Source: an uncultured Opitutia bacterium
GTDB lineage: Bacteria > Verrucomicrobiota > Verrucomicrobiia > Opitutales > Opitutaceae
Assembly: GCA_903825285.1 (NCBI GenBank)
Contig: CAIJZY010000046.1
Coordinates: forward strand, 1 to 64,000
Length of the DNA: 64,000 bases
Reading direction: 5' to 3'
Shown here piece by piece: positions 47,041 through 58,549 of the stretch; position 1 is the stretch's first letter, and the number at the start of each line of letters is the position of its first letter. The position numbers and the translations under genes were made by a program. The notes below the pieces were generated by a model. The model saw nothing but the letters and a program-made list of their open reading frames with translations, was not told where the DNA came from and searched no databases.

Positions 47041-48354
47041 ATGGCCGCGATCGAACCCAATCTGCTTCAGCTGAAATTTCTCGGCAGCCCGCTGGGCGTT
47101 CTCGCCTACCGGCCGGACGGACCCGTGCATGCGCTTGATCTTGACCGTTCTTTCCTGGCCAGCGGCCATGACCTGTCGCCGTTGAGCCTGCCGTTGGATT
47201 CGTTTGCGAACGGGCCGCGGCTCTTCCGGCCGGGTGACACTCCCTTTGCGGGTGGACTGCCAGGCCTGATCGCCGATTCCCTGCCCGACGCCTGGGGAGA
47301 GCGGATGCTGCGCCATGAGATGCCGGAAGTGCAGACGCTGCTCGGGAAACTTGCGGCCATCGGCCCGCGCGGGCCTGGGGCGATCACCTTTGAACCCGTG
47401 CTGGGTGCGGGGGCTGACCAAAATCCGACCGCCATCGATCTCGCCGCATTGGCCCACGATGCCGACCGGCTGCGGGCCACACCCGTACCGCTGACCGAGG
47501 AGCATGTGAATGCCGTTCTGGCCAAGGGTGGCAGCACACTGGGCGGGGCTTACCCCAAGGCGTCGGTTCATCTGCGCTTGGAAGGGGAATTCATCGAGCG
47601 CCACGAGATTCTCGTCGGGGGCGCTCCGCCTCCCGGTTATAGCCCCTGCATCCTGAAATTCGCCCGGTCCAGCGATGAAGCCGAGGGCGCGGTGGAATTT
47701 GCCTTCTGGCTGATGGCGAAGAACGCCGGCATCCGCCTGCCCCGGGCCTGTCTCGTCTACGACGGCGAGCGCCGGCATTTCGCGGTCGAACGTTTTGACC
47801 GTTACCGCCGGGCTGATGAGACCATCGGCCGGCGGCACGTGCATTCCCTCAGCGGCATGATGCACCGCAAGGCCGCCGATGGCGCCATTGATTACGAAGA
47901 TTTCATGCGCCTCAGCCGCCGGTTGGGCGGAGCACAGGAGGCGGTAGAATGCTACCGGCGCGCGGTATTCAACCTGCTCGCGACGAATCGCGATGACCAC
48001 GGCCGCAACCATGTTTTTCTCTACGACGAGCACGCGCGGACCTGGGCGCTGGCGCCCGCCTTCGATCTCAATCCCAGTATCTACAATGTCCTGATTGCGC
48101 TGCATTGGCTCGGCAGCGCACAGATACCCACCCAATTCGCTTCCCTGCTCCGTTTGGCGGAAATCGGCGGCATCTCCGCCAGGATGGCCCGCGAGATCTA
48201 CGGACAAGTCGAGGCGGCGACCCTCGGGGGTTGGCGGGCGGCGGCGACTCAGGCCGGTGTCCCTGCGGCGATGATCGCCTACTGGGAAAAAGAGATGATC
48301 CAGCAAACCCAGCCGTTGCGCGATAATGCGAAAGCCACGGGACGAAAAATTTAG
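47041..48354 (+). CDS. hipA: HipA-like serine/threonine kinase toxin
   Basis: A 437-residue HipA-family kinase. The N-terminal subdomain includes LPDAWGERMLRHEMPEVQTL; the ATP-loop region has GGSTLGGAYPKASVHLR; the catalytic segment NRDDHGRNHVFLYDE near residues 314-328 holds the base aspartate, and LAPAFDLNPSIY near 336-347 the metal aspartate. Classical HipA phosphorylates glutamyl-tRNA synthetase and induces dormancy. It is intact, so the pair may stabilise the island. Confidence 0.93.
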   Translation: MAAIEPNLLQLKFLGSPLGVLAYRPDGPVHALDLDRSFLASGHDLSPLSLPLDSFANGPRLFRPGDTPFAGGLPGLIADSLPDAWGERMLRHEMPEVQTLLGKLAAIGPRGPGAITFEPVLGAGADQNPTAIDLAALAHDADRLRATPVPLTEEHVNAVLAKGGSTLGGAYPKASVHLRLEGEFIERHEILVGGAPPPGYSPCILKFARSSDEAEGAVEFAFWLMAKNAGIRLPRACLVYDGERRHFAVERFDRYRRADETIGRRHVHSLSGMMHRKAADGAIDYEDFMRLSRRLGGAQEAVECYRRAVFNLLATNRDDHGRNHVFLYDEHARTWALAPAFDLNPSIYNVLIALHWLGSAQIPTQFASLLRLAEIGGISARMAREIYGQVEAATLGGWRAAATQAGVPAAMIAYWEKEMIQQTQPLRDNAKATGRKI

Positions 48355-48981
48355 CACCGCGCCACTGCATCACGGCCCTCTCTGCTGGTTGGAGCCTGTG
48401 TATCCGTCGTGGACCGGCAGCCGGAGACGCGCGGGACGGCGGGACTGCTCCGGCTCTGGCGGCCTCCGCAGCCGGCCATCCCGCCCGACTCCGGGCCGGC
48501 AATGGGCGAGGTGGCCCCGGTCGCAAGCCGGCTCAGCAAGTTCGCCCGCTTGCGACCTTCGCTCATGGCCATGCAAACCGTTGAGGTCTCATGCCTGAAA
48601 AGTAGGCCCATTGAACAGTTCACTTCACTCCATGAGGTAAATGACGCCAACCCACCCTCAGCCCGACATTCTATCGAAAAACAGGGCCGATCTAACCGCA
48701 CCAGAATCAACCCGGCATAAGGTCAACGTAGGACCAACCAACGAACGATTTGTCACCTACCCGGTGAACTTTCCACCTATAAAATCAAGGACACGCCACC
48801 CCTAACGTCCGTTAGCACAATCTCGCTCCACCACCACTCCGCCACCACCACTGTAAATGCGCAGGCAACATTGCCTGAAATGGAAACGAAAGAATGAGTG
48901 GCAACACCAAGGTCTAAGCCGCCTAGCTTAGAGCTCATGGCATGCGGGGGACCGATTCGTGCAGATGCTGCCGACGTTGGT
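48355..48981. other. Gene-poor stretch
   Basis: About 630 bases without a gene I can support. The first 200 bases are GC-rich and the rest is AT-richer. Short frames exist on both strands but resemble no family and have no convincing starts. Confidence 0.5.
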
Positions 48982-49425
48982 CTACATTCCCATCCTGGGT
49001 CCCTGCTTCGGCGGCGGAGGCCTTGGGGCCAGGTGATGAGCCTGTCGGATTTTCTCGGCCAATTCCTTTCGGCGCTCCTGCTCTTGGAGATATTTGACCA
49101 GTTCCCTGAGCATGGGCTTCAATTCTTCCTGCACGACATTCCAGACTATCTTGAAGTTTACGCTGCCATAATCGTGTGCAATGCGATTCCGCATCCCGCT
49201 GATATGGGTGAACGGGACCTTCGGCAATGCCGCCGCCGTTTCCGCCGTGATGTGCTTGGCCGCCTCGCCAATCACCTGCAATCGCATGGCCACCGCATCG
49301 CGAGTCTTCGGGTCGTCCCAGAAGTTTTCGTAAGTCTGACCACGAACATATGCGGTGGCTTTCTTGGCCGAGTCCACCATATCGCTCAGGTAGGCGTTTT
49401 GGTCCTTCGCCGGCCTAAGCGGCAT
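48982..49425 (-). CDS. hepT: HepT-like HEPN toxin (type VII toxin-antitoxin)
   Basis: A 147-residue HEPN (DUF86) protein from ATG 49425. The RNase motif is RNRIAHDYGSVNF, which combines R-x4-H with the tyrosine that MntA modifies in characterised pairs. The upstream helix VIGEAAKHITAETAAALP is typical. The Pro-rich lysine-bearing tail is unusual. It overlaps the MntA stop by 11 bases, so the two are coupled. Confidence 0.9.
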   Translation of the reverse strand: MPLRPAKDQNAYLSDMVDSAKKATAYVRGQTYENFWDDPKTRDAVAMRLQVIGEAAKHITAETAAALPKVPFTHISGMRNRIAHDYGSVNFKIVWNVVQEELKPMLRELVKYLQEQERRKELAEKIRQAHHLAPRPPPPKQGPRMGM

Positions 49426-49816
49426 AGATCGTCCTCCGATCACGCTGAATCGTCACCTTGCGGTAGGGGTTGGTCATCACCTCCACATCCTCCACGAGCA
49501 TCAAATCGACCGGAACACCGAGCAATCGGCCCATTTCCTTTTCCATGCTGAAATAGTGCAATCCCGGGATTTTGCGGAATGTGGCAATCAGGTCGACGTC
49601 GCTGCCCGGCCGTGCGTTACCGCGCGCCGAGGAACCGAAAAGCTCGAGCCGAATGATCCCGTGTTCGCGACAATACGGCTCCAGCCGGCGAACGATCTCA
49701 TTGACCGAGGGTGGCACCGGCTTCTGCTTGCGCGGTCCCGCTTTGGCGACCGGCAATACGCTGCCAGCGCGGCGGGCGCTCGAGCGAAGGTTAGTCTTGG
49801 TGGCGGTGCGCAACAT
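49415..49816 (-). CDS. mntA: MntA-like nucleotidyltransferase antitoxin
   Basis: A 133-residue minimal nucleotidyltransferase: GSSARGNARPGSDVDLIATF carries the GSxxRG and D-x-D motifs for AMP transfer. In HepT-MntA systems this enzyme AMPylates a tyrosine on HepT to silence it. The N-terminus is basic and extended (TKTNLRSSARRAGS). ATG 49816 is preferred; 49837 is also possible. Confidence 0.88.
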   Translation of the reverse strand: MLRTATKTNLRSSARRAGSVLPVAKAGPRKQKPVPPSVNEIVRRLEPYCREHGIIRLELFGSSARGNARPGSDVDLIATFRKIPGLHYFSMEKEMGRLLGVPVDLMLVEDVEVMTNPYRKVTIQRDRRTIYAA

Positions 49817-49818
49817 GA

Positions 49819-50550
49819 TTCCAAAGACTAGATGCATACCTTACGCTGCGCCCGAAATGGCTTAAGGTAGGCAAACTCGCCATCGCCCAATGCTTGGCGA
49901 AACTTGAAGCCACGGCTAAGCTGCTTCCACCGTACGCCCCCAAAGACCACTGGTTTGAGACGCTCTGGCAGAAGTTACGGAAGCCAACATGGAAAGAAGT
50001 CCAGAAGACAAAGCTTCGAATCGTTACGTTCAATTACGACAGATGCCTTGAAGGATACCTAGCAAAGCTAGCATCTAACCACTACGGAATTTCCGAAAAA
50101 GTGGCGTCGCGGTGGTTGAAGCAAGAACTGATTGCCCACGTTCACGGAACTCTGGGGCAATACGAGTACGGCAAGATGATTTGGCTAAGGCCTAAGAGGG
50201 TGCTCGAAGGAATAACCGGGCTTGGGAATTCCATCAGTTCGATCGTTGTTATTTCGGAAGCTCGTCCAAGAACCAAGGAATTCATTCGTGCGCGGAAGTG
50301 GATCAGTCATGCAAAAAGACTCGGGTTTCTTGGCTTTGGATTTCACAATGAGAATATGAAGCGACTCGGGATCGAACCGGGCGCCGAAAGTTTAGCTCAT
50401 GTGACATACCTAACGCATACGAGTAAGGGCCTCAGCCGTTACGACAGGGGTCGCATTTACATCAGCTATTTTCGGCCACACGACCTGCACGATTCGCATA
50501 AGGCGACCTCTATCTCGCAGCTTGTTCGCGAATTTGTCTATGCCTACTAG
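49819..50550 (+). pseudogene. 5'-truncated SIR2-like (STALD) defence protein
   Basis: The frame is open from 49819 with no good start. It contains RIVTFNYDRCLEGYLAKLAS and IAHVHGTLGQYEYGK, the FNYD and HxHG-type motifs of SIR2-like NADase domains in defence proteins, then GFLGFGFHNENMKRLG. The N-terminal GAG-A-S nucleotide loop that should come first is missing, replaced by DNA of the MntA gene's start. A short TTG start (49894) would give 218 residues. It looks like a remnant. Confidence 0.65.
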
Positions 50551-50679
50551 TGTCCAAGTTCTGCACACAGAATGCACACAAACAGGGGTCTTTTCAGGTC
50601 ATCGCCTGACTTGTCCTGTCGTTGGCCGACGCAGGCACAATATCTTGCAACTACTCTGATGTGTCGTCACTAGACACAA

Positions 50680-50710
50680 CGAGACGCACGGGGCCGTCAC
50701 CGTACGTCTC

Positions 50711-50711
<1 letters not shown>
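50680..50711 (-). terminator. Hairpin after tRNA-Pro
   Basis: CGAGACGCACGG (50680-50691), an eight-base loop, and CCGTACGTCTCG (50700-50711) form a 12-bp stem with one mismatch. It lies directly past the tRNA 3' end and corresponds in place, not in sequence, to the terminator at 23639. Its T run is weak. Confidence 0.6.
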
Positions 50712-50795
<84 letters not shown>

Positions 50796-50950
50796 AACAG
50801 AAGAGGGGTCACAAAGCGCCATCGGGTTGGCAGAGGCAAGTTGATTTTCGCGGGTCTTTTCGGGGCGGCGCCTGGGCGGGGCAGGGCACGCTCAACGCCG
50901 AACGCTCAACGCCCAAGTGGATTCCAGCGCGCGCCCAAACCGCGGATTGA

Positions 50951-53203
<2,253 letters not shown>

Positions 53204-53241
53204 GCCCGAGGCGAGGGGAGCCTCCCATCCACCTCCGGTTC

Positions 53242-53332
53242 GATGAGGAACTCAGGAAATCAGGTGGGTCAGGGCCAGGGCGCGGGTTTTCATCGGCCGG
53301 CATCATTGCCCTGATTTCCTGAGTTCCCCATC
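53242..53332. repeat. Inverted repeat, GGAACTCAGGAAATCAGG family, copy 1
   Basis: Arms 53242-53264 and 53310-53332 are complementary over 23 bases with one mismatch. A second copy with a shorter spacer is at 57735-57793. It lies in the gap after ligA and can fold into a large hairpin. Confidence 0.75.
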
Positions 53333-53433
53333 GGAATTTTCCCGAGAGTGCGGGTGAAAGGAGAGGTTTTGCCTAGTGATTCGGATGCTTGCCACCCCCC
53401 GGGTCGGGTCCATGCTGCCGGCTGATCCGCCCC

Positions 53434-54747
53434 ATGAGTTTTCGTTCCGGTCATTTCCTGCGGATGCTGACATCCGTTTCCTGCCTGGCCCTGGGCGGGC
53501 TGCGGGCACAGACGACCCCCTCGGACGCGACGCTGCAGGCCATCCTGGAGCAGAACCGCCTCCTGCAGGCGCAGGTGAAGGCGCAGCAGCAGACCATCGA
53601 CGCGCTGACGGCGCGGGTGGAGCGGCACGAGCGCGAGCTGCAGGGCCTGCAGGACCAGGCCGGCGGAACGGACCGCGGCGTCGCGGTGGAGCGCGACCGC
53701 GAGCATGAGATCCGGATCGGGGCGGAGTCGGCGCTGTCCTTCTTTAGCACCGGCTCGGCCGGCGCGTTTCCCAAGTCCGAGTTCCGGGTGGACGACACCA
53801 AGGTCACCCTTGAGGCGCCGGTGTGGCACAACGTCTATTTCTTCACGGAGCTCAACCTCCTGACCCGCGAGTCCAATGCGAACAACCTCCAGTTCGGCGA
53901 ACTGTACGTCGAGTTCGACGGCCCCGGCGGGCTGGGCCTGCGCGCCGGCAGCATCAACACGCCCTTCGGCGAGGAGTACCAGGTGCGCGGGCCGATGGCG
54001 AACCCGCTGATCTCGCACTCGCTCTCCGACCTGTGGGGCCCGGACGAGGGCGTGGAGGTGTTCGGCAAGGCCGGGCCGTTCCAGTATGTCCTCGCGATCC
54101 AGAACGGCGGCATCAGCCAGCTGCGCGACTACAACGCGGACAAGGCCCTGACCGCGCGGGTCGGCTGGGACCCGCTGCCCTGGCTGCATCTCAGCGCGAG
54201 CGGGCTGCGCACGGGGGAGATCGGCACGGTGTCGCCGACGACGTCCACGGGCGACAGCATGACGGCGCTGTGGTTCGCCAACGGCTTCTTCCGCGCGCTG
54301 GGCCCGGCGAGCCGCACGACCAACTTCTGGGCCAATCTCTACGAGGGCGACGCCGTCGCCAAGTGGACCGGCGGGCAGCTCGCGGCCGCGTTCGGCGGGG
54401 TGCGCTTCGACGACAACGACCCGCTTGTGGACAATTCGCGGCACCTGACCTACGGCTACGTCGAGGGCCGGCAGTCGATCACGGACGAGCTCTACGGCGC
54501 GGCGCGCTACTCCGAGATCCGGGCGCCGGGCGGCTATCCGCTCGCGGGCTGGGGCAATGTCGGCAACTACTTTTACCGTCCCTCGCTGACCGAGGAGCTG
54601 CGCCGGCTCAGCCTCGGCTTCGGCTACCGCTTCGGGCCGCCGCTGGTGCTCAAGCTCGAGTACACCTGGGAGGACGGCCGCATGATCAACGGCGCGCCGC
54701 GCGACCATGAGGACTTCTTCGGCGCCCAGGTCGGCATGAAATTCTAA
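53434..54747 (+). CDS. Outer-membrane porin with N-terminal coiled coil
   Basis: From ATG 53434, 437 residues. After a signal peptide ending near GGLRA, a coiled-coil stretch (AILEQNRLLQAQVKAQQQTI and AKVERHE-like continuation) precedes a barrel with repeated aromatic strands (ELYVEFDGPGGLGLRAGSIN, LGFGYRFGPPLVLKLEYTW) and a C-terminal Phe. This resembles phosphate-selective or OprO/P-like porins. It opens the operon with the cupredoxin and histidine kinase. Confidence 0.8.
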   Translation: MSFRSGHFLRMLTSVSCLALGGLRAQTTPSDATLQAILEQNRLLQAQVKAQQQTIDALTARVERHERELQGLQDQAGGTDRGVAVERDREHEIRIGAESALSFFSTGSAGAFPKSEFRVDDTKVTLEAPVWHNVYFFTELNLLTRESNANNLQFGELYVEFDGPGGLGLRAGSINTPFGEEYQVRGPMANPLISHSLSDLWGPDEGVEVFGKAGPFQYVLAIQNGGISQLRDYNADKALTARVGWDPLPWLHLSASGLRTGEIGTVSPTTSTGDSMTALWFANGFFRALGPASRTTNFWANLYEGDAVAKWTGGQLAAAFGGVRFDDNDPLVDNSRHLTYGYVEGRQSITDELYGAARYSEIRAPGGYPLAGWGNVGNYFYRPSLTEELRRLSLGFGYRFGPPLVLKLEYTWEDGRMINGAPRDHEDFFGAQVGMKF

Positions 54748-54766
54748 TCCCATCGTACCTCCGCCG

Positions 54767-55438
54767 ATGAAACGATCCCTTTTCCTGCTCCTCTGGCTGG
54801 CCGGCGCGCTCACCGCCCTGGCCGGCTCCATCACCGGCACCGTGCGCGGTGTCGCCCCGAAGTCGGGTGGCGGCGAGTCCGGCGGCGGCGGCTACGACAG
54901 CCGGCGGTACAAGTTCGCGGAGAAGCTCGACTACGACCACCTGCACGACTTCGTGGTCTACATCGACCAGGTGCTGCCCGGCCCGGTCACGCCGCAGCGC
55001 GCGGCGATCACGACGCAGAAGGACGCGAGCTTCGAGCCGCACGTGCTCGCCGTGGCGGTCGGCACGACGGTGCGGTGGCCCAACGAGGACGAGATCTTCC
55101 ACAACGTCTATTCCACCTCTGACGCCAAGCAGTTCGACCTCGGCTTCTACAAGCAGGAGCGCGTGCCCGAGCTGACCTTCGACCAGGTGGGCCGCGTGGA
55201 CGTGTACTGCGCGATCCACACCCGCATGCACTGCATCATCCTCGTGGTGCCGAACGCCTACTTCACCGTCGCCGACGCCAGGGGCCGGTTCACGCTCCGC
55301 AACGTGCCGGCCGGCACGTACCGCGTGCGCGCCTGGCACGAGCGGCTGCCCAGCCAGGTGCAGGAGGTGGTCGTGCCCGCGGACGGCGAGGCGACGGTGG
55401 ACTTCCGCCTCAGCCTCGGCGCGCTGCCCAAGTACTAG
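54767..55438 (+). CDS. Cupredoxin-like copper protein with carboxypeptidase-regulatory-like tail
   Basis: A 223-residue exported protein. In residues 85-155 the sequence HVLAVAVGTTVRWPNEDEIF then HNVYSTSD, followed by DVYCAIHTRMHC, gives the His, Cys, His, Met set expected of a type 1 copper site. The last 60 residues (ARGRFTLRNVPAGTYRVRAW) are a carboxypeptidase regulatory-like beta-sandwich. It starts 19 bases after the porin, and the kinase follows 12 bases later. Confidence 0.82.
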   Translation: MKRSLFLLLWLAGALTALAGSITGTVRGVAPKSGGGESGGGGYDSRRYKFAEKLDYDHLHDFVVYIDQVLPGPVTPQRAAITTQKDASFEPHVLAVAVGTTVRWPNEDEIFHNVYSTSDAKQFDLGFYKQERVPELTFDQVGRVDVYCAIHTRMHCIILVVPNAYFTVADARGRFTLRNVPAGTYRVRAWHERLPSQVQEVVVPADGEATVDFRLSLGALPKY

Positions 55439-55450
55439 TCCCGCGCCGCC

Positions 55451-57736
55451 ATGCCGAACTCCTCCCGCCCGCTGCGGACCAGCCTGCAGGCCAAGGTGCT
55501 CAGCGCGGTCCTCGCGCTGCTCGTGCTGCTGCCCGCGGCCATGCTCTGGGTGGTCAACCGCCAGATCACGCTCCAGACCCACGACGACGCCAGCCGGTCG
55601 CTCACGCTTGCGCGGGCGATGCTGCTCCAGTCGCTCAACAACCGCCGCGACAGCCTCGTGGCCGCGTACCGGAACGTGGAGAACGACACCCGGTTCCGGC
55701 GCGTGGTCAATATTGGCCACGCGCCCACCCTGCGCAGCATCCTGAACGATGTGCTGGAGGAGTTCGGCAACGAGACCAGCGTGCTGGCCTTCGTGACCGC
55801 GGATGAGCGGTGGAAGCGGCAGGACGCGGCGAACGCCATCGGACACCTGTTCTACATCGCCGGGAGCCACGGCCCGGCCGTACCGCAGGCGGAATTCGCC
55901 CGCGCCACGCTGCCGCTCGTGCGCGCGGCGCTCGACGGCGACCTCAGCTCGGCGATCTATCGCGTGGACGGGCACGAGCTCCTGGTCGTGGCCGTGCCGG
56001 TCAAGATCCCTGATCTTAAATTTCCCGCGGTGCTGCTGGCCGGGGCGGTGATTGACGAGGCCGTCCTGAACCAGCTCAAGCCGCCGGCCACGGAGTTGGC
56101 CGTGGTGGCTGACGACTCGGTTCTATTCTCAACCCTGTCGGGTCCCGACGTGGCCGCGACGCTGCGGCGGCTGCCGTCCGGCGCCGGCGAGGGCGTTCGC
56201 GAGGCGTTGCTCAACGATGAGCATTTCCTGGTGCTGGGCGGCGAGTACGGCCGCGAGGTGCCGACGCAGGGCTTCCGCTTCATGCTGATGTCCTCCTACG
56301 AGTCTCAGCTGGCGACCCTGCGCCGCACGCGGCTGACGCTGCTCGGCCTCAGCCTGGCGGGCATCGCGCTCAGCGCGGTGGTCGTGTGGGTGCTGGTCCG
56401 CCGGATCACGGCGCCGCTGCGGGCGCTGCGGGACAGCGCGGAGGCGGTCGGCCGGGGCGACTTCTCGCGGCGCATCGAGCGGTTCTCGAACGACGAGTGC
56501 GGCGAGCTGGCGGTGGCGTTCAACCAGATGACCACGAACCTGCAGACCTCGCGCGCGGAGCTGGAGCGGGCGATGCAGACGGTGAAGTCCACCCAGGAGC
56601 AGCTGATCCAGAGCGAGAAGCTGTCGGCGGTCGGCCAGTTCGTGGCCGGCGTGGCGCACGAGCTGAACAACCCCCTCACGGCGGTGATCGGGTTCTCCGA
56701 GCTGCTGCAGAGCAGCGAGACCGACGAGAAGACCAAGGGCCACCTCGACCGCATCGCGAAGAGCGCGCACCGCTGCCACAAGATCGTGCACAGCCTGCTC
56801 AGCTTCGCCCGCCAGCAGGCGCCGGAGCGGAAGCTGGTCGCGCTGCACACCATCCTTGAGGAGGTGCTGGAGATCATGGCCTACGACCTCCGCACGAGCA
56901 ACGTGACCATCGTGCGCGAGTTCGCGCCGAGCGTGCCGGCGATCATGGCGGACCCGCACCAGCTCCAGCAGGTCTTCGTGAACATCCTCGGCAACGCGCG
57001 GCAGGCGATCGAGCCGTTCCAGCGCGAGGGCCGCATCGTGATCCGCACGCAGGCGCGGGATGGCTGGGTGACGATCGAGTTCCAGGACAACGGCCCGGGC
57101 ATCCGGGCGGAGCACCTGGCGCGGATCTTCGACCCGTTCTTCACCACCAAGCCGGCAGGCAAGGGCACGGGCCTCGGCCTGAGCCTGTCCTACGGCCTCA
57201 TCCAGGAGCACGGCGGCCGCATCACGGCCCGCAGCGAGCTGGGCCACGGCGCGACCTTCCACATCGAGCTGCCGGTCGCCCCCGTGGCTGGGCCCGCGAC
57301 GCTGCGGCCGAGCGCCACGCCCTGGGCGGGCCCGGCCTCGTCCGGCCCGTCGGGCCAGCGCATCCTCGTGATCGACGACGAGGAGTGGATCCTCGACCTC
57401 GCCGGCGAGCTGCTGCGCAGCGAGGGCCACACCGTGGAGCTGGCGTCGAGCGGCCAGCGCGCGCTCGAGCTGCTGGCCCTGGGCGCGTTCGACGTGATTG
57501 TGTCGGACTGGAAGATGCCCGGCCTGAATGGCATCCGGCTCTACGAGCACCTGACCGCCACCAACCCGGCGGCGGCGAAGCGCATGCTCTTCATGACCGG
57601 CGACGTCGTCAGCGACACGTTCCAGTCCTTCCTCGAGCAGCACCAGCTGGCCTGCCTCTCAAAGCCCTTCGCGATCAGCGAATTTCGCGCCGCCGTCACC
57701 CGCATGCTGCGCGCGGTGAAGGCTGGATCGGGTTGA
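55451..57736 (+). CDS. Hybrid sensor histidine kinase with receiver domain
   Basis: A 761-residue membrane kinase. Two membrane helices (about 20-40 and 295-320) enclose a large sensor region; a HAMP domain follows ([20 protein letters not shown]), then the H-box [19 protein letters not shown] with His403, an HATPase with [20 protein letters not shown], and a C-terminal receiver with phospho-acceptor Asp686 in [12 protein letters not shown]. No separate output regulator is adjacent. Its operon partners (porin, cupredoxin) suggest metal or anion sensing, which is inference. Confidence 0.93.
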   Translation: MPNSSRPLRTSLQAKVLSAVLALLVLLPAAMLWVVNRQITLQTHDDASRSLTLARAMLLQSLNNRRDSLVAAYRNVENDTRFRRVVNIGHAPTLRSILNDVLEEFGNETSVLAFVTADERWKRQDAANAIGHLFYIAGSHGPAVPQAEFARATLPLVRAALDGDLSSAIYRVDGHELLVVAVPVKIPDLKFPAVLLAGAVIDEAVLNQLKPPATELAVVADDSVLFSTLSGPDVAATLRRLPSGAGEGVREALLNDEHFLVLGGEYGREVPTQGFRFMLMSSYESQLATLRRTRLTLLGLSLAGIALSAVVVWVLVRRITAPLRALRDSAEAVGRGDFSRRIERFSNDECGELAVAFNQMTTNLQTSRAELERAMQTVKSTQEQLIQSEKLSAVGQFVAGVAHELNNPLTAVIGFSELLQSSETDEKTKGHLDRIAKSAHRCHKIVHSLLSFARQQAPERKLVALHTILEEVLEIMAYDLRTSNVTIVREFAPSVPAIMADPHQLQQVFVNILGNARQAIEPFQREGRIVIRTQARDGWVTIEFQDNGPGIRAEHLARIFDPFFTTKPAGKGTGLGLSLSYGLIQEHGGRITARSELGHGATFHIELPVAPVAGPATLRPSATPWAGPASSGPSGQRILVIDDEEWILDLAGELLRSEGHTVELASSGQRALELLALGAFDVIVSDWKMPGLNGIRLYEHLTATNPAAAKRMLFMTGDVVSDTFQSFLEQHQLACLSKPFAISEFRAAVTRMLRAVKAGSG

Positions 57737-57793
57737 TGGGGAACTCAGAAAATCAGGATCCGGGGGACGTTCCTGATTTCCTGAGTTCCCCAT
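57735..57793. repeat. Inverted repeat, GGAACTCAGGAAATCAGG family, copy 2
   Basis: Arms 57735-57758 and 57771-57793 are complementary over 23 bases with one mismatch and enclose 12 bases. The left arm includes the kinase stop codon. It could end transcription of the porin-kinase operon. Confidence 0.75.
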
Positions 57794-57812
57794 TGGAACC
57801 GCCAGGAATGCG

Positions 57813-58346
57813 TCAATATCCGCGCTGCTGGAGCTGCTGGCTGAGCTGCTGGATGAAGGACTGGCCGTCGGCGGGGCTGGGGCGATAGCCGGGCTGGCTG
57901 ACCTGCGTGAAGCCGGGCCGGCCCTGGTTGTCGATGATCCACTTGGCGGTCACGCCGTCGGAGAAGGTCACGGAGCCGCTGGCGAGCGCGCCGGGCATGA
58001 GGGTGACCTTGTCCACGCTGAGGGTGACATTGGTGGCGCCCTCCGGCGGCAGGTCCTCGGGGAAGGCCTCCGCGTCCTCGCCCTCGGCGGCGGCCGGGGC
58101 GGCGGGCTGGCCGGGCGCGGGCCGGGCGGCGGCGGGCGGCGGGGCGATCTTGGTGACGTCGGAGGCGTCGATCTTGGGCGCGGCGTCCTTGAGCGTGAGC
58201 TCCAGGTCGTCGACCAGGAAGCGGACGTCGCGGTAGGTCAGCGAGACCTTGAACTGCTCAAGGAGCTTCTTCTGGACGGCCGACAGGTTGTCGCCAGCGG
58301 CGACCCAGCTGCTGACGGCCTGCTTTTGCTCGGGAGTGAGGCTCAT
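57813..58346 (-). CDS. Conserved hypothetical protein with two soluble parts
   Basis: A 177-residue cytoplasmic protein. N-terminal helices (MSLTPEQKQAVSSWVAAGDN, then SAVQKKLLEQFKVSLTYRDV) resemble a small HTH-like bundle; an Ala/Pro linker follows; the C-terminal part (NVTLSVDKVTLMPGALASGS, KWIIDNQGRPGF) looks like a beta domain. I recognise the general design from Verrucomicrobia-type proteins but know no function. It is the nearest gene to dnaA on its 3' side. Confidence 0.65.
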   Translation of the reverse strand: MSLTPEQKQAVSSWVAAGDNLSAVQKKLLEQFKVSLTYRDVRFLVDDLELTLKDAAPKIDASDVTKIAPPPAAARPAPGQPAAPAAAEGEDAEAFPEDLPPEGATNVTLSVDKVTLMPGALASGSVTFSDGVTAKWIIDNQGRPGFTQVSQPGYRPSPADGQSFIQQLSQQLQQRGY

Positions 58347-58355
58347 GGATGGGGG

Positions 58356-58449
58356 GAGTTGAAAGTTGAACGGTGAAAGTTGAAAGCCCGAAACCGAGCC
58401 CGGAGACCCGGCGGAGGACTTTCAACCAGCAACCTTCAACTTTCAACTC
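58356..58449. repeat. Inverted repeat of AAAGTTGAA units
   Basis: Left arm 58356-58386 and right arm 58419-58449 carry GAGTTGAAAGTTGAA and its complement. The inner parts match less well. It is placed between the hypothetical gene and the REP-like copy 2. Confidence 0.65.
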
Positions 58450-58462
58450 ACCGCTCCGTGGG

Positions 58463-58536
58463 TGTAGGGCGGGGTCGCTGACCCCGCCTGCGGTCATTGC
58501 CGCCCAATCGAGGCGGGGTCGGCGACCCCGCCCTAC
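58463..58536. repeat. GC-rich palindromic intergenic repeat, copy 2
   Basis: GTAGGGCGGGGTCG at the left end and CGACCCCGCCCTAC at the right end are complementary; inside are CTGACCCCGCCT and AGGCGGGGTCGG around a 20-base spacer. The whole unit is an inverted pair of the element also found at 1-67. It ends 14 bases before the dnaA stop. Confidence 0.8.
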
Positions 58537-58549
58537 AGCGCGCGGCGCG

